Assembly (NCBI GenBank): GCA_029531795.1 | Contig: JAPEIS010000008.1 | Location: 620,001-684,000 of the forward strand | Direction: 5' to 3' | From: Sclerotinia nivalis | Lineage: Eukaryota > Ascomycota > Leotiomycetes > Helotiales > Sclerotiniaceae | Length of the DNA: 64,000 nucleotides | In this document: piece by piece, positions 45,189 to 58,109 of the stretch | Layout of the letters: each line of letters begins with the position of its first letter | Position numbering within the stretch: the first letter of the stretch is position 1 | Position numbers and translations under genes: made by a program | The notes under the pieces: model-generated | Told to the model about the DNA's origin: nothing | What the model saw: the letters and a program-made list of their open reading frames with translations, nothing else | The model's database searches: none

Positions 45189-48100
45189 TAGATTATGGAA
45201 ACTTGAGTTTTTATCTTTGCGATTAATACGCTCAATGTGATAAAGCTTTCAATCGACCTACATAACCCATTGTTCAAACCTTAGTGGAGCATCCCCAACT
45301 CCTAGAAGGTTCGTCTCAAGAGTGGGCTTCGCTTATCAAACGCAGCTATGAAAGCATCTCTCGCATTTCCATCGATTAATCGGTATGTCAGTCATACCGG
45401 ACGACAACAAGATCAGCCCTAGCTCTTGCGCCAATTGAAGTCCTATAATACTCCCCTGTTGGACCCTTCAAGTTGATCCTTGGTGTCATGCCCGTCATTC
45501 CTTAGGCGAAGAAAGAATACATCATTCGAGAAGTTAATCATCGCGTCACCTGGGGAGGTAGCCCCCACGTTATATGACTCGGGTCTTCGGTCATTTGAAT
45601 TACGGCTTCAAAGTATTCGCGGATGGGGGCAGTCAAGAGCACAGTGCAAGTAAATAGAAGACGTATCACGAACTGCTGCGAGGACCCCTGATTTTTTTCT
45701 CAAGTGTGGAAATGATATGAGCTTAGCCAATCAAAATGTCTTGCCGTGATATGGACGTGGAATTAATATGCAAGAAGGATTTCAGATAATGGTTGCTTTT
45801 TGAAAGACTTTTGAAGGAACGAGGAGGATCCGACTAGATGAGATGGATGTGCCAAAAGTAAGAATTTGGAGGGTGTAGGAGCAACTCAGCAAGGCAGGGA
45901 TATACAAGATATCTATCTGTCGCACAACGCGACAAAGACAAGAAGGAGGTTCCACCAAAAGCGGAAATACTAGGATCTCCTGCCTAATTTGTACCCTCCA
46001 CACTCCCATTCATCAACCAAGGATGGGGGAAGACAATGCATGCATGTTCGTTGAGCTTTTGGAAAGGATCATCACTGGATGTCAACTGAGCACAAGTAGG
46101 ATTCTAGCCAATATCTACTCGTGCCGATTTAGGTTTCTCATTTACTCTTTAAAATCCACCCAAGATCATATTCCGAGAATTAAAAGGAAGAAGATGCCGA
46201 GAAGGTAATTGAAACATTTCTTTCATCAGTGGCGTATATAAATTCGGATCGAACGGTTGCAAATGTTCTGGAAAATCAATAAAAACAATCTTCAATTAGC
46301 TGTGCTCTGCTCTGTACTTACTGCGTACGGGAACATCAATAATTATAGCCAAGAAATAGGGCTCTAGGGTCCTGTAAGCAAGCTACAAAAGCATGACTTT
46401 TATTTTTTTCGATCGGTGGATCCCGTTTATGCGTCAGTAGTCTGATATGTATGCTATGCGCGCCGGATAGGTATAGAGACACCAAAGAAGATCTTTTCTT
46501 ACTCTTTCTGGATAAATCCGATAAGACTTAAGTTGGAGGGCTGATGGTGGATGGTGGATGGCAGTGGAAAAATATCCCGAAATGTAATATCTTTTGAGAA
46601 GCCGATATCCGATTTCCCATGTAGTAGTGGAGAACATTAAAAGGTTGAAGCCTTAAATGACATAAATGCTACAGAGATCCCGAAGAGAAATTAGATTGAA
46701 GAGAGCCCAATATATCTAAATATGTATTTTCTCCAGTAGTCTATGAGATAAGGAAATAGGGTGATAGGTACTTCATGAGATTGAGATGTCATTTTAGCTC
46801 GTTCGTATTGTACATAGCGACATACAATTAGTTTTTCATCTCTAGCCAAAAAAAAATCGAATGAAGGGTTGCTCAGCTGTGCCGTAATTATACATATAAA
46901 GGGTCATTGGTACCACCAATGACCCCTCGGATGTGGCTGTCACTGCGTCATTCCCACTCAACTAGTGGAAAGCCTTTGTCTCTGACCGTGATGGGCTGAT
47001 GGGACCGATGGAAGCGAGGTGAAGGGGTAGAACTTCCGATTGCTACATATTCTACTCCGTAGTAGACGAATTAAAGGGGGAGAATCTTCTATAAAGAATT
47101 CAACGTCCATGTTTAGAAATGTGATGAGATTAGTTAAAAGAACGGAAGCATCTCCGAGGATAAGTTGAAGTTCTTTCAACAAGTAATATTGTACTGTACG
47201 TACTGTCTGATTTTCATTCGTTGAAAGGATTTCTATCAGAAAATTAAAAGTTGTGAACTTGTGATGATGCTTGATGATGATCAGATCAATTGCCACAACA
47301 TGAACCTACACTTGCTCGGTTGGAGGTACACTAACATGGATCATGAAAAAGAAAGAGAGTTCGAGATTATCCGATAAAGGAGTGTCTATATGAACAATGA
47401 GTGTGCTTTGTTATTGGTCGGATTCGTATGCACATGCTTTCGGTACGAGCCCCTTCATTTGAGCTTCATGATTCAATACAACATCGTTGTCTTTTTCTTG
47501 GGAAGAGTTTTCAACATTAACAACACATCAAGTGGAGATCAAGTCGGCAATTAGATCACAAGGTAGAAAGCCTTATATAAACCGTTAATGAACTTATTCA
47601 AGACTTGATCAATGTTTTTACAATTCTATAATTCGCTGTATTGGTCATAGTCCTATTAAAATACATTCAAAGTCCTCAATTAACAACTGAACAAGACCAA
47701 CTCAGGTTCAAATTGGTGAAGTTCCCAACATCATCGGTACGCTCAAGGTTACAATGTACCAAGTTTCTCCTATCAAGAGCGTAAATTTACAATCTTATTA
47801 CCTCGGGGATCTCTTCCGAAAGATCAATAAAGCAATAAGAGGTGGGTCCCCTATTCAAATTTCCAGCAGGTTTCAACCTCTTTTCCTCGATATCTTATTC
47901 GCTTTTCTCCTCGAGTCCCCTCCTCTTTCTGAACTTTTTTTTTTCTTTCGCCCCATGTACATACATGTACATGTTCTTATTGCGGGTTACTTTAAAAGTT
48001 ATCCCGTCCACCGAGTTTCAGGGTTCATGAAAAGCTTTCATCGGCAAATAAGAGCACAGAAGTAGAGTACGGAGTAAAAGAAAGTGACAGTGACTCGAAA

Positions 48101-49100
48101 AGTGGTCCATGAAATGTATGCAGATATACTCAATACACATCTAAGAAATACTTCCAACACACCCTCAGTACATCCACAGTCAACCAAATTAGTATTAGCG
48201 AATCTGATATAGGTAAGGTCTGTTTTCCAGCAAAGACCTTTTTACATAAGTAGAGTATTTAACATGACTTCTATCACATCTTCTAACCTAAAAGAAATCC
48301 CCACTTCCATGTTGTTCACTAGGATTAGATTGGGCTTTTTGCTAAATAGTATTTCCATTGTAGTATACCTAGTCGCAGCCTTCTTACTACCTTGGTAAAT
48401 CAACAATTCTTTGACTTCGAGTATCCTCGTACAGAGCTCATTTTATCATTTTAGCACCCCTTCTCATCTCACCTCGTCCCGCGCTACATCCACCTTTGCC
48501 TTACACTTTACAAGTTACAATGTCACACCTAGTTTGAAAAAAAAAGGGCAGCCGCACCAGACACATACGCAAGAAACCTTCTCTCTCTTCTTTTCCTTCT
48601 CTTGTTCCTCGAGTTCTAGATCCGGACCAGCCAGACGAGCCAGACCTTCTTCACATCTTGAAAATCTTCCCGTTCTAGATTGTGTCCCTTCATTATTATA
48701 CTTGTAAGTCGTTATCCGATACACCGATACCCATACCCATACCCCCATACCGGGAAACATCACTGATTATCATCTTATCATCATTAAATCTCCAATAATC
48801 CTTACGGGATTTTCCAAATGACTTCCCGTTAACCGTGTGTTCGTTGTTTCCAGGGCCTATCGATCTACCTACAGTTAAGGCAACTCTTTTTTTTCGACCG
48901 ACAGAACGGCCCGTGCATCTGCAAAAGGTCATTTGTACTACCAAGTACTTTTTGAATCGTCGTCCCTTTTTTTTTTACTCGCGTCCCATCTATATAGAGG
49001 TTTATCCTCGACATTATCGTCGACAAATCAGGTCACTTTGGGGGGGAGGGAATAGTATCTTCTGATATCACTGTCATCGGACAGGTTTCCGCGCAACATT
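45189..49100. other. Long intergenic region upstream of SKN7
   Basis: In 3.9 kb I find no ORF with family support; frames at 45,782-46,009, 46,958-47,296 and 47,754-48,065 are short and lack domains. CT-rich stretches and poly-T tracts near 47,900-48,950 are common in fungal 5' leaders, so SKN7 may have a long 5' UTR with introns. An 11-bp hairpin lies at 46,901-46,925. An undetected multi-exon or non-coding gene is possible. Confidence 0.5.
46901..46925. repeat. Perfect 11-bp hairpin
   Basis: GGGTCATTGGT and ACCAATGACCC are exact reverse complements separated by ACC. No U-rich tail or known element end is beside it. Confidence 0.6.
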
Positions 49101-51422
49101 ATGGAGAAAGGTGGAGATATGGCTGGTCCTTCCGCCAATAATTCGAGCGACTTTGTAAGTACTGCTTCTACTTGTGCCTTATCGCGACTTGATGGCGCAT
49201 AATCAAAAATACCTTCAATCGCTAACATATTCTCACAGGTTCGGAAATTATATAAGTGAGAGAATACCCATTCAGATGTCCCGATTGGACAATTGTTTAT
49301 GCGACACGCCGCTGATCTGCCAACCCTTTAGAATGCTCGAAGATCCATCGTATGAAAGTATAGTACGGTGGGGTGAGGGAGGAGAGAGTTTTGTGGTTCT
49401 TGAAGTATGTCTCCAAATTGGAAATCGGATGTTGTCCATCGTTAACATCAAGATATAGAACGAGAAGTTTACCAAACAAATCCTCCCAAAGCACTTCAAA
49501 CATAGCAACTTTGCTAGTTTTGTTAGACAACTCAACAAATATGATTTCCATAAGGTCCGACAAAATAATGAAGACAATACAGCATCTCCATATGGGCAAA
49601 ATGTTCGTGGTATTTTCCTAGATGTACAAGACGCCATGCTAATTGACTTTCAGGCTTGGGAATTCAAACATCCCGAATTTCAAGCGAATAAAAAGGATTC
49701 ACTAGATAATATTAGACGAAAGGCACCAGCTCCAAGGAAGGCTGCTCAGAGTAATGAAGAGCCATATCCAGCCCATGCCCAACAGCAAATGGACCTCCTT
49801 GGAAACCAACTCGCGGCCACTCAACAACAATTACAAGGTCTATCTCGCAGTTACCAGGATCTAGCACAGCTTAATGTAATGCTATTGCAACAAGTTGTTG
49901 ATTCTCAAAAGTTTATCAAAAACCACGAGGGAGTTATGCGTGGCTTGGTCGGGCATCTATTCAATCAAGACACACAACGACGAAACGGTCGGCCTGGGGG
50001 ACTTTCGAATGGTACCGGGCCTAACATGCTGGGTCGACAAACAGAGGACGATCATCCATCGACACCATTACTTCAAGCTCAAAATCTTTTAGGACAACTA
50101 TCTGCTGAGAATTATCCAAGTAAGGAATTGGAACAAATGAGTCACGATTATCATCTACGAACAGATTACTCGACTCCCCCGAATGATCCAGGAGGACTTG
50201 TTTCAATGCCCTCAATTTCTGAGTCGGTAAATGCCCCAGCAGGCTATTCTTTGGACAAGTCAGAACTAGATAATTTGGTTTATCCTGTTGGTGCTATAGT
50301 TGGTATCGATCCAATTGATCAACAACATGTCAACAATATCCCATATGCACTTCCACCTTCGGGCTTAATGCCGCGGGACAGCATTCCTCCAGCCGAATTA
50401 ATGCCCCAGCCTTCACGTACCTCCGGTCCACGTAAGAAGGGTTCGGTGTCGATTTGGGGCGATCGGAAGCCTAGGATTTTACTGGTTGAGGATGATCAGG
50501 TGTGCGCACGAATTGGAACAAAATTCCTACAATCTTTTGAGTGTGGCGTTGATATTGCTGTAAGTCCCTGTTCCCTCTCTCGTGAAGTTAATTGTGCATT
50601 TTGAGCTTACACTTTCAACAGCGTGATGGCCTCGAGGCAGTAAGCAAAATTAACCTCGGTGAGGAGAACCATTTTGATCTCATTTTGATGGATATTATTA
50701 TGCCTCACCTCGATGGTGTTTCTGCAACTGTCTGCATACGAGAAATGCGTGCAAATCTTCCTATCATTGCAATGACGTCAAATATTCGAACTGATGACAT
50801 TGAGATGTACTTCCGTTATGGTAAGTTATATTACACAAGCACTTACTTTTTGCAAATATTGACTTAATTAGGTATGAATGACGTCTTACCCAAGCCTTTC
50901 ACGAAAGAGGGTATGATGAAAGCACTTGAGAAACACTTGGGTCATTTCAGAAAGAAAGCACCTACTCTTGGCTTCTCAAGCCCCGGACAAATGTCACATC
51001 CGGGAGCTTTTGTCACACCAACCCAATCGCATCCTCCATTAGGTCTAAACATGGGACAATTGACCGCGGCCCAATCGATAGTAGATGATGCAGCTTCTGG
51101 AAAGTCACCTCAAACTGCTACATCTTGGCAGTCACCTATTCAGTTACCAGGAGGATCTCCTGTTGTAACCTCTGCTCCAAGTAGTTATATGCAACCTACC
51201 ATGCATTCCACTAATGGCATGAGAGACCCATCTTATTCGGTGACCCCAACCCACCCTCACCCTCAATCTGGTTTTCCCCCGCCTCTTTCGGGTCTAGGTA
51301 ACCAGAGACCTCCACATAGGAGAGGTATATCCGATATGAGTGGTGCCAGTACGCCAGATGGTAATCCCGATCAAAAACGTCAAAGAATGTATGGTCCCCC
51401 TGGAAACTACCAGCAAGGGTGA
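49101..51422 (+). CDS. SKN7: SKN7-type transcription factor: HSF DNA-binding domain plus response regulator
   Basis: Seven exons (49,101-49,154; 49,239-49,255; 49,332-49,404; 49,459-49,602; 49,654-50,559; 50,622-50,820; 50,872-51,422) join to 647 residues. Exon 2 is only 17 nt. The heat-shock-factor domain spans about 18-125 (FVRKLYKMLED, SFVRQLNKYDFHKV). A coiled coil with repeated Gln/Leu follows near 135-190. The receiver domain (about 368-480) has LLVEDD, the phosphoacceptor Asp422 in ILMDIIMP, and the conserved lysine in LPKPF. A Pro/Ser/Gln-rich tail ends the protein. In fungi Skn7 takes phosphate from the Ypd1 phosphotransfer protein and drives oxidative and osmotic stress genes in the nucleus. 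All key residues are present. Confidence 0.96.
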
Positions 51423-52590
51423 AATACCTCTTAAGTCGCCAACCTATGTTCCACCATGTCGAGACAATAGTTCTAGAGAACTCGATAATTTCGATCAACC
51501 CTAAATAACTAAAGGTACAAGATCGTTCAACTGAAGACGCCCTCGACTTACCTCTTTTAGTGCTACATTCTTCTGCTCGGTATCCTACTCCGACAAATCA
51601 ATTCCCAATCATTCTCGCACTCTGCCGCTATCACACTCTATTGATCTTTAATTTGTATATTTTTTTTTCTGTCACATGTTTAGACTTGGATGTCTAATCG
51701 CTACTGGACAAGCGCCTTCTTGGACATCAAAAGCTCGGATACTAGCTTCTTTTATAGTTCTTTCGCATAATAGGATGGTTTGCGAGAATGATACCCCGGC
51801 GAGCCATGAAGGTATCTCGGTGTTAAATGATAGAATAAGTAGATGCGAATCATGGCATGGATTGGTCTGGGACGGGGCGTATATATGGACAAAGGGATGG
51901 CCGGGAAATTAGGAAGGTCGACACATGTCTGATTTAATGTCAAGACAATCCAGCTTGGAGCTGGATTTGCTGAAGTGAAAAGGTGGTGGAAGGAAAGGTA
52001 GTTGAGCTATTGAGCTAGGATTGTAAGGATTGATATCCATGCAAACAATAGGTAGAAAAAAAAAATTGAAAATTTGAACAAACAAATTGGTACTTTTACG
52101 AGAAGCAAAAAATGATTGAGCATCAGGGGATGGAGCTGACCCTTATATGCACTTAGTAGATGATAAGAAATCTAGATCGTCAGCCCACTTGAAGGTCTAG
52201 ATTCTGAGAGACTCAGATATTGTATGCAGTGAGCCTTTGAGGAAGCGAGGCGAGGCGAGGCGAGGCGAGGCTGAATGTGGGAAATAATTATACTGTACTA
52301 GGATTAATGTACGGGTGGCTGCAACCCCACTACAAAGTAAGTACTTAAAAAATAATGAATGGTAAAGGAAAGGCTGTGAATGAATGACTCAACTGAATAA
52401 TACTGTATTTGACCCCTCGATTTCTTCAATCTTGGATTTATATCTGCGAATTCAATTCCGAAGAATTGTTGGCTTGGAAAAGTAACTTTTATTGAGGGGA
52501 CTGGATTATTATTACCATTTGGTTCCGCTAAGAAATATAATATTCGAAATACTCGTACTATCCCCCGCACACAGAGCCGAACAAACGAAT
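51423..52590. other. Intergenic region between SKN7 and eIF2B epsilon
   Basis: It contains the 3' region of SKN7 and the promoter of the next gene. A perfect (CGAGG)5 microsatellite is at 52,246-52,270. The 237-bp plus frame at 51,676-51,912 has no recognised domain. Confidence 0.6.
52246..52270 (+). repeat. (CGAGG)5 microsatellite
   Basis: Five exact 5-bp units lie about 320 bp upstream of the eIF2B epsilon start codon. Confidence 0.9.
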
Positions 52591-54861
52591 ATGGCACAAT
52601 CACATCCCTCGAAACCCGCCAAAAATGCCCCCGGAGCAGGAGGAAAGGGACCGCAAGGAGGAGCCAAGGGTAAAAAGGGTGCTGCTGCAGGTGGAGGAGG
52701 AAAGAAAGAAGATGACAGGGACGAAACTTTGCAGGCTGTAGTTCTTGCAGATTCCTTCGAAACAAGGTTTAATCCTTTTACATTGGATACACCAAGATGT
52801 CTATTACCTCTAGCAAACACGCCTCTCATCGAATACACCCTCGAATTCCTCGCCATGTCCGGCGTCGCAGATATCTACATATACTGTGGAGCACATACCG
52901 AAACAGTTGAAGAATACCTTCAAAAGTCCAAATGGGATCCACAATATTCGCCCTCGTCACCTTTTAGCAAACTCATGATTGTTAAAACTACAGCTCATTC
53001 GGTCGGTGATGCGATGCGGGATTTGGACGCGCGGAATTGGATTACTGGGGATTTCCTCCTGGTTCATGGAGATTTGGTTTCGAATTTACCGATTGATGCT
53101 GCGTTAGCTGCCCATAGAGCGAGGAGATATGCGAATAAAAATGCTATTATGACCATGGTTTTGAGGTCGGCTGGATTGGGAGAACATAGAACAAAGTCGA
53201 ATGGTATTACACCGGTATTTGTCTTGGATCCTACAAAAAATCGATGTCTTCATTATGAGGAGATGAACCCTCTTCAATCAAATAAATACCTCAGTCTCGA
53301 TCCAGATTTAATTTCAGAAAATTCCGAAATAGAGATTCGAACAGACTTTATTGATTGCGGTATCGATATCTGTACACCGGATGTACTAGCATTATGGGCT
53401 GAATCTTTCGATTACGAGGTTCCTAGGCGACATTTCTTACATGGTGTATTGAAAGATTATGAGTTGAATGGAAAAACTATTCATACGGAAATTGTGACGG
53501 ATCATTACGCAGCTCGAGCATTTAATCTACAAGCATATGAAGCTATAACCAAGGATGTTCTAGGAAGATGGACATACCCTCTTGTTCCAGATAGCAATTT
53601 AGTTGCAGGACAAACATATAAATTTCAACGAGGAGGATTTTGCAAAGAAAATGGGGTTATACTAGCTCGAACATGTAAGATTGGTAAGAGGACAGTATTG
53701 GGAGCAGGTACGAGTGTAGGAGATGGTTCTACGATTATCAACAGTACTATTGGTAGAGGATGTCGAATTGGGAAGAATGTCACAATCCAGAATGCTTATA
53801 TTTGGGATGATGTAAAGATTGGTGATGGATCATCTGTGGTTATGTCAATTATTGCCAATAATGTTTTGGTTGGGCAAAAATGCAAGATTAGTGAAGGATC
53901 ACTTCTTTCATTTGGGGTGAGAATAGCTGATGGGATGGAAATTACTAAAGGATCACGCATTACGACGGGAAAGACAATAAAGGATGATGATGATACACCA
54001 GAAGCTACTCCTACCGATCCAAAAATCGTTGGAGAAGGTGGAGAAGGTTATGAATTTATTGACGACGAAGAATTTGAAGATGAAGAATCTAGCGCCTTTC
54101 ACTCTAGTCTCATATACTCAACCCAACATCTCAATATCTCCAACGAATCCATTTCCACCATCTCATCCGAAGTATCAGCCGGCGAAGTCGATACTCGATC
54201 CCGTCATTCCAGTTTCGCAGGTTCCGTCTCGGACGATGAACATGGACATGGTTCTTCGGAATCTTTCCACCATGATGCTGTTCAAGGACTCTTGGATACT
54301 TTAAGAGAAAACGGCGATTTCGATGGTGCGAAACTGGAATTTATGGGTCTAAGACTTAGTAATGATGCAGATGATTATCAAATCCGTCGAGCGATCGCAG
54401 CAGCCTTTACAAAATTCATCGCGGAATTAGTAACAGCCGGTATCAAAAATGCAAGTGAAGCAACACTACAAGCATTAAATGTAGCAGGGGCACAAAAATT
54501 CTTAGAAGAGGTCGCTATTGGGATTGAAAAGGATGAAGGGGGGATGAAAGAGTTTTTGGTTTGTTTACAGAAGGGATTGGTGGGGAAACAAAATGCGGCA
54601 CCGGTTATGGCGGCGCTGTGTCAGAAGTTCTATGAGAGGGATGTCCTGTCTGAAGAGGCGATTTTGGGATGGTGGGAAGATGCTGAGGGGGAGAATGGTA
54701 GGAAGGGTGAGGATGCAGAGATGAAGAAGGTTAGGGAGAAGACGGGGGTTTTTGTTGATTGGTTGAGGGAGGCGGAGAGTGAGGATAGTAGTGAGGAGGA
54801 GGAGAGTGAGGAGGAGGAGGAGGAGGAGGAGGAGGAGGAGGAGGAGGAGGATAGTGATTAA
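52591..54861 (+). CDS. GCD6: Translation initiation factor eIF2B, epsilon subunit
   Basis: This single exon encodes 756 residues, a usual length. A Gly/Lys-rich N-terminus is followed by the nucleotidyltransferase-like domain (LQAVVLADSFETRFNP, TPRCLLPLANTPLIEYTLEF). A left-handed beta-helix of hexapeptide repeats comes next (ILARTCKIGKRTVLGAG, IINSTIGRGCRIGKNV). The C-terminal W2 domain (about 560-730) binds eIF2 and carries guanine-exchange activity. The tail is almost pure glutamate, encoded by a GAG/GAGGAG repeat at about 54,790-54,850 that may vary in length. In cytosol eIF2B reloads eIF2 with GTP and is the target of the amino-acid starvation response. ATG 52,591 is chosen because the upstream in-frame sequence is not conserved-looking. 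Confidence 0.96.
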   Translation: MAQSHPSKPAKNAPGAGGKGPQGGAKGKKGAAAGGGGKKEDDRDETLQAVVLADSFETRFNPFTLDTPRCLLPLANTPLIEYTLEFLAMSGVADIYIYCGAHTETVEEYLQKSKWDPQYSPSSPFSKLMIVKTTAHSVGDAMRDLDARNWITGDFLLVHGDLVSNLPIDAALAAHRARRYANKNAIMTMVLRSAGLGEHRTKSNGITPVFVLDPTKNRCLHYEEMNPLQSNKYLSLDPDLISENSEIEIRTDFIDCGIDICTPDVLALWAESFDYEVPRRHFLHGVLKDYELNGKTIHTEIVTDHYAARAFNLQAYEAITKDVLGRWTYPLVPDSNLVAGQTYKFQRGGFCKENGVILARTCKIGKRTVLGAGTSVGDGSTIINSTIGRGCRIGKNVTIQNAYIWDDVKIGDGSSVVMSIIANNVLVGQKCKISEGSLLSFGVRIADGMEITKGSRITTGKTIKDDDDTPEATPTDPKIVGEGGEGYEFIDDEEFEDEESSAFHSSLIYSTQHLNISNESISTISSEVSAGEVDTRSRHSSFAGSVSDDEHGHGSSESFHHDAVQGLLDTLRENGDFDGAKLEFMGLRLSNDADDYQIRRAIAAAFTKFIAELVTAGIKNASEATLQALNVAGAQKFLEEVAIGIEKDEGGMKEFLVCLQKGLVGKQNAAPVMAALCQKFYERDVLSEEAILGWWEDAEGENGRKGEDAEMKKVREKTGVFVDWLREAESEDSSEEEESEEEEEEEEEEEEEEDSD

Positions 54862-55636
54862 TTGTTGAGTGTTATTGGGAAGTGATGGGAGAGGGGAGAG
54901 GAGTGAATGTAGATGCAGATGGAGTGCTAGATATAAATTTGTATATTGTAGTTAGTATCACATCAACGACTTTTATTAAACTAGATTTTAAAAGCGAAAG
55001 CATGAATAAAATGAAATGAAATAAAGTTTTACGGGTAATATTTAGATTGACAACTAACTATAAATGTAACATAAGACCCCTTTATTCTACTCCATCCCAC
55101 CCCTTCCCAGTAAAATAAGAGATGACTTTATCGTAGATACATTTCACATTTCACATTTCACACATTTCATACTAATAATAACAATACTCGCTTCACTCTC
55201 TTCATCACTTCAGTCCTCACTTTACAATCCTCACATATATTTATACACTGTGTACACACTACACACTTATCAGTGAATTTATACTATATTTATAATATAC
55301 CTATCTATTCTTCGATTTCTCTTTCTTTCCTATTCCATCACCGATCCACCGTTTCGATTCGCATTAGTGTTCTTGATTTTATAATGTAATATAAAGTTGA
55401 GTAAGTAAATAAGCAAGTAGGTAAAGTAATATTATATAAATATATTCATTCTTGTTATTCTTGCTGTATTGTATTTTGTAAGATATAGTACATACAGCAC
55501 TGTATACAATAGGATATATATACCAAGATAGATAATACCAACACTACATACAAACATCCATCATTCCTTCAAAGGTATAGACACAGTATTATCTCGGAAG
55601 CAGTACCTTCCTTCAATCCAGTCTTCCCCATTACCA
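54862..55636. other. Convergent 3' intergenic region
   Basis: This AT-rich region lies between two 3' ends. CACATTTCA repeats occur near 55,140-55,170, with TA-rich tracts to 55,560. No gene is seen. Confidence 0.6.
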
Positions 55637-58109
55637 TCAATTCACATCACCCATCCTACCCAGATCCCTCCTCACCCTCCAAACCCTAGCTCCTATACCT
55701 CTTCCCTGGGAACCCGTAAGTTTTTCCACCCAGGGGGCGTGGCGAAATGACATGTTTGTATCATTAGATGCTGAATTTGGGGTTGAGGTTTCTTCTTCTG
55801 CGGTGCTATCTTTATCCTCATCTTCATCTTTATCTTTATCCCCGTCTTCATCCTCATCGTCTTCTACTTTCACTTCATCATCACCATGTAATTCTTTCCT
55901 TCTTTTTTCTTTTTCCAACCATGTTCTCTTCATCATTTCTTCTGTATACGCCCAGCCTGGAGTATCTAACTTTCCACTCACTAGAACTATTTTCTTGTTC
56001 TCGTCATTAAGTTCTTCGAGTACTTCGGGAGAGATTGGAGTGAGAACTTGGAGGCGCTGACGATTTACATCGATTCCACGGATGAGAGCCGTTCCGATGG
56101 TATGTGAATATTGAGGGTCCAAAGTTATGGCGTTGAGAGGGTTGAAGTAAGGAAGTTTTTCGTGCGGTGTAGGGGTGATCAGAGGGGTTTTTATAGGATC
56201 GAGGGTCAAAGGCGAATTAAATTCGTGGAGTGTTTCAAGGTCGGATGTCTCGTCTTTTTCTTGTTGGGATGATGTATAACCTGGTATTGCAGCCGCTTCC
56301 TCGATAACGACAACTGATACTATGGAGCCGTTGATGGTCTCAGCGAGAAGATCTGGAGGCGGTTGCTCACCGTAACACATAATCCCCAGTATACCGGCAT
56401 TCTCGCCGGAATACTTTATTTCCCAAGGTGGAACAGATGTTAATGGCGTTGAGCTCCATGCAAGTTCATTCTTGTTTGAAGAATCAAGATGGAAATATGA
56501 CATTGACTGCATCGTACGAAGATGAGCTGAAGTTCGTGTCATGAATTCACTAGTTTGTGAAGGAAGAGTAATGAGAGGCGTTGTTTTAGCGGCGTCTTGT
56601 AGGCTTTCAACGACTTCAGTGGGACCTTCTTTAGACATGTATATGACTTCCGATGGGTGCGCTTTGGCTATTAAGTCTACAAGAATTTCAAGTCCAGTTC
56701 CTAATACCCAGCCAGGAGTATTGATGACCAAAGGACAATTGAAATGGAGAGAGGATAAATTCCGATAATGTGCAAATAGGTCGAGAGCGCATGACATGTA
56801 AAGACTTGGGTCCATAGATGGTGATACTGCGCCTAGAGCATGTGCACGAATAAGACGACTCTTGATCCCAGGTACAGGGTGAGTAATTGAGGGACCAAAA
56901 TTTGGTTCTTGAATGTGAATGAGAGATACTTGACCAGGATGAGAATATTCGGGTTGCCCAGGATCTAGATCAAGTAGTGCAACACCGGGACCCTTTCTTG
57001 AGTTCGGGGTGGAACTTTGAGCATCATTCTGACTTGCGGAGAGAAGTCTGTTGACAAGCAATTTCGCAAAAGTTGATTTTCCGGACGACTTAGGACCACA
57101 GAGCATGATTCGTTTTGTCGCTCCAGGGGTACCAGACAATTTTGACAAGATTTTGTTCCATTCTGGTGGGGAGGTGATCGGTTGCAAATAGGATTTGTGT
57201 ACAATCCGAAATGTGCTCTTTCCAAGCTTTACAGAAAGACGACTATGTGCCGATTTGAATGCTTGAGCATCTTCGTTCCATAATTTCCCGAAGAGCGGAG
57301 AAAGAGAATCCAAGGATCTCAGCCCGCAATCAGACTGATGGAGACGGAGTACGGCAGGGTTGAGTTCTCCATCTGGACACCTGATCACGGGTAACGAATG
57401 TGAGGCCGCCGCATATACTTGATATTTAGTTTTCGAAGCTTTTAGTATGGACCCTAAAATTGTGATTTGTCCTTCGGCAACCTCAAGATTACATTGTCCA
57501 AGAATGACCAATCTCTATGAAGTGTCAGATTTTGTGGTTGACAATGACAAGATTACTGACCTCACCAGGTGCAAGCTTCAGCACCAGCGTTCTGCTTTTG
57601 AGCACTTTGGTATTATCTTCGTTGGGCCTGAAAGTAGATAGTACCATTGATGGCCTATTGGAGATCACTTCAGGTGACTGCTCACGTGAATCAGAACTGT
57701 CCTAAATCAATATTCGGTGAAGGGATAATAACAGATGCAATAAGAGTAAAGAACACACCTCATGACATGATTCTTCGGGTCTTCTCCCAATCCACTTCCC
57801 TCAGCAATGAAGTCTGGGCTTATAGACGGTAAGTCATTTCCAACTTGACTCGATTTACCCCGATTCAGACTTCTGGAGGGGAAATCATTTCTCACTTCCT
57901 GAGAAACTTTGTTTGCATGATTTTCAGAAGATGCGGTCTCTTTTTCTGGACTGCCAGTACTGTGGGCAGCAGTTTGTGCCTTTCTAGCTGCGAAAGCACT
58001 GACGGCACTCAGCTCTATATTGAATTCAGTAAGGATGGTTCTTTTTGATAACGCAGTTGAACATACGAGGGTTTATAGAAGAATCTAGCTTTCTTCTTTT
58101 ACTCGACAT
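55637..58109 (-). CDS. GRC3: Polynucleotide 5'-hydroxyl kinase GRC3
   Basis: Minus-strand exons 58,067-58,109, 57,759-58,014, 57,561-57,696 and 55,637-57,514 give 770 residues. The N-terminus MSSKRRKLDSS is followed by a low-complexity region and LVLKLAPGERLVILG. Walker A is GPKSSGKST (about 285-293), and a Walker-B-like segment is LLDLDPGQPEYS. The C-terminus (KVEDDEDEDGDKDKDEDED) is very acidic. In yeast Grc3 works with Las1 in the nucleolus: Las1 cuts ITS2 of pre-rRNA and Grc3 phosphorylates the 5' end. Intron 2 uses the acceptor GGACAG rather than the nearer TTTAG, because only that keeps the frame; intron 3 is 46 bp. Family identity is clear; the first two junctions are inferred. Confidence 0.93.

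Noticed and set aside
46958..47296. Minus-strand frame of 112 codons upstream of SKN7
   Set aside because: No domain, no intron-supported extension, and unusual residue use for a real gene in this genome.
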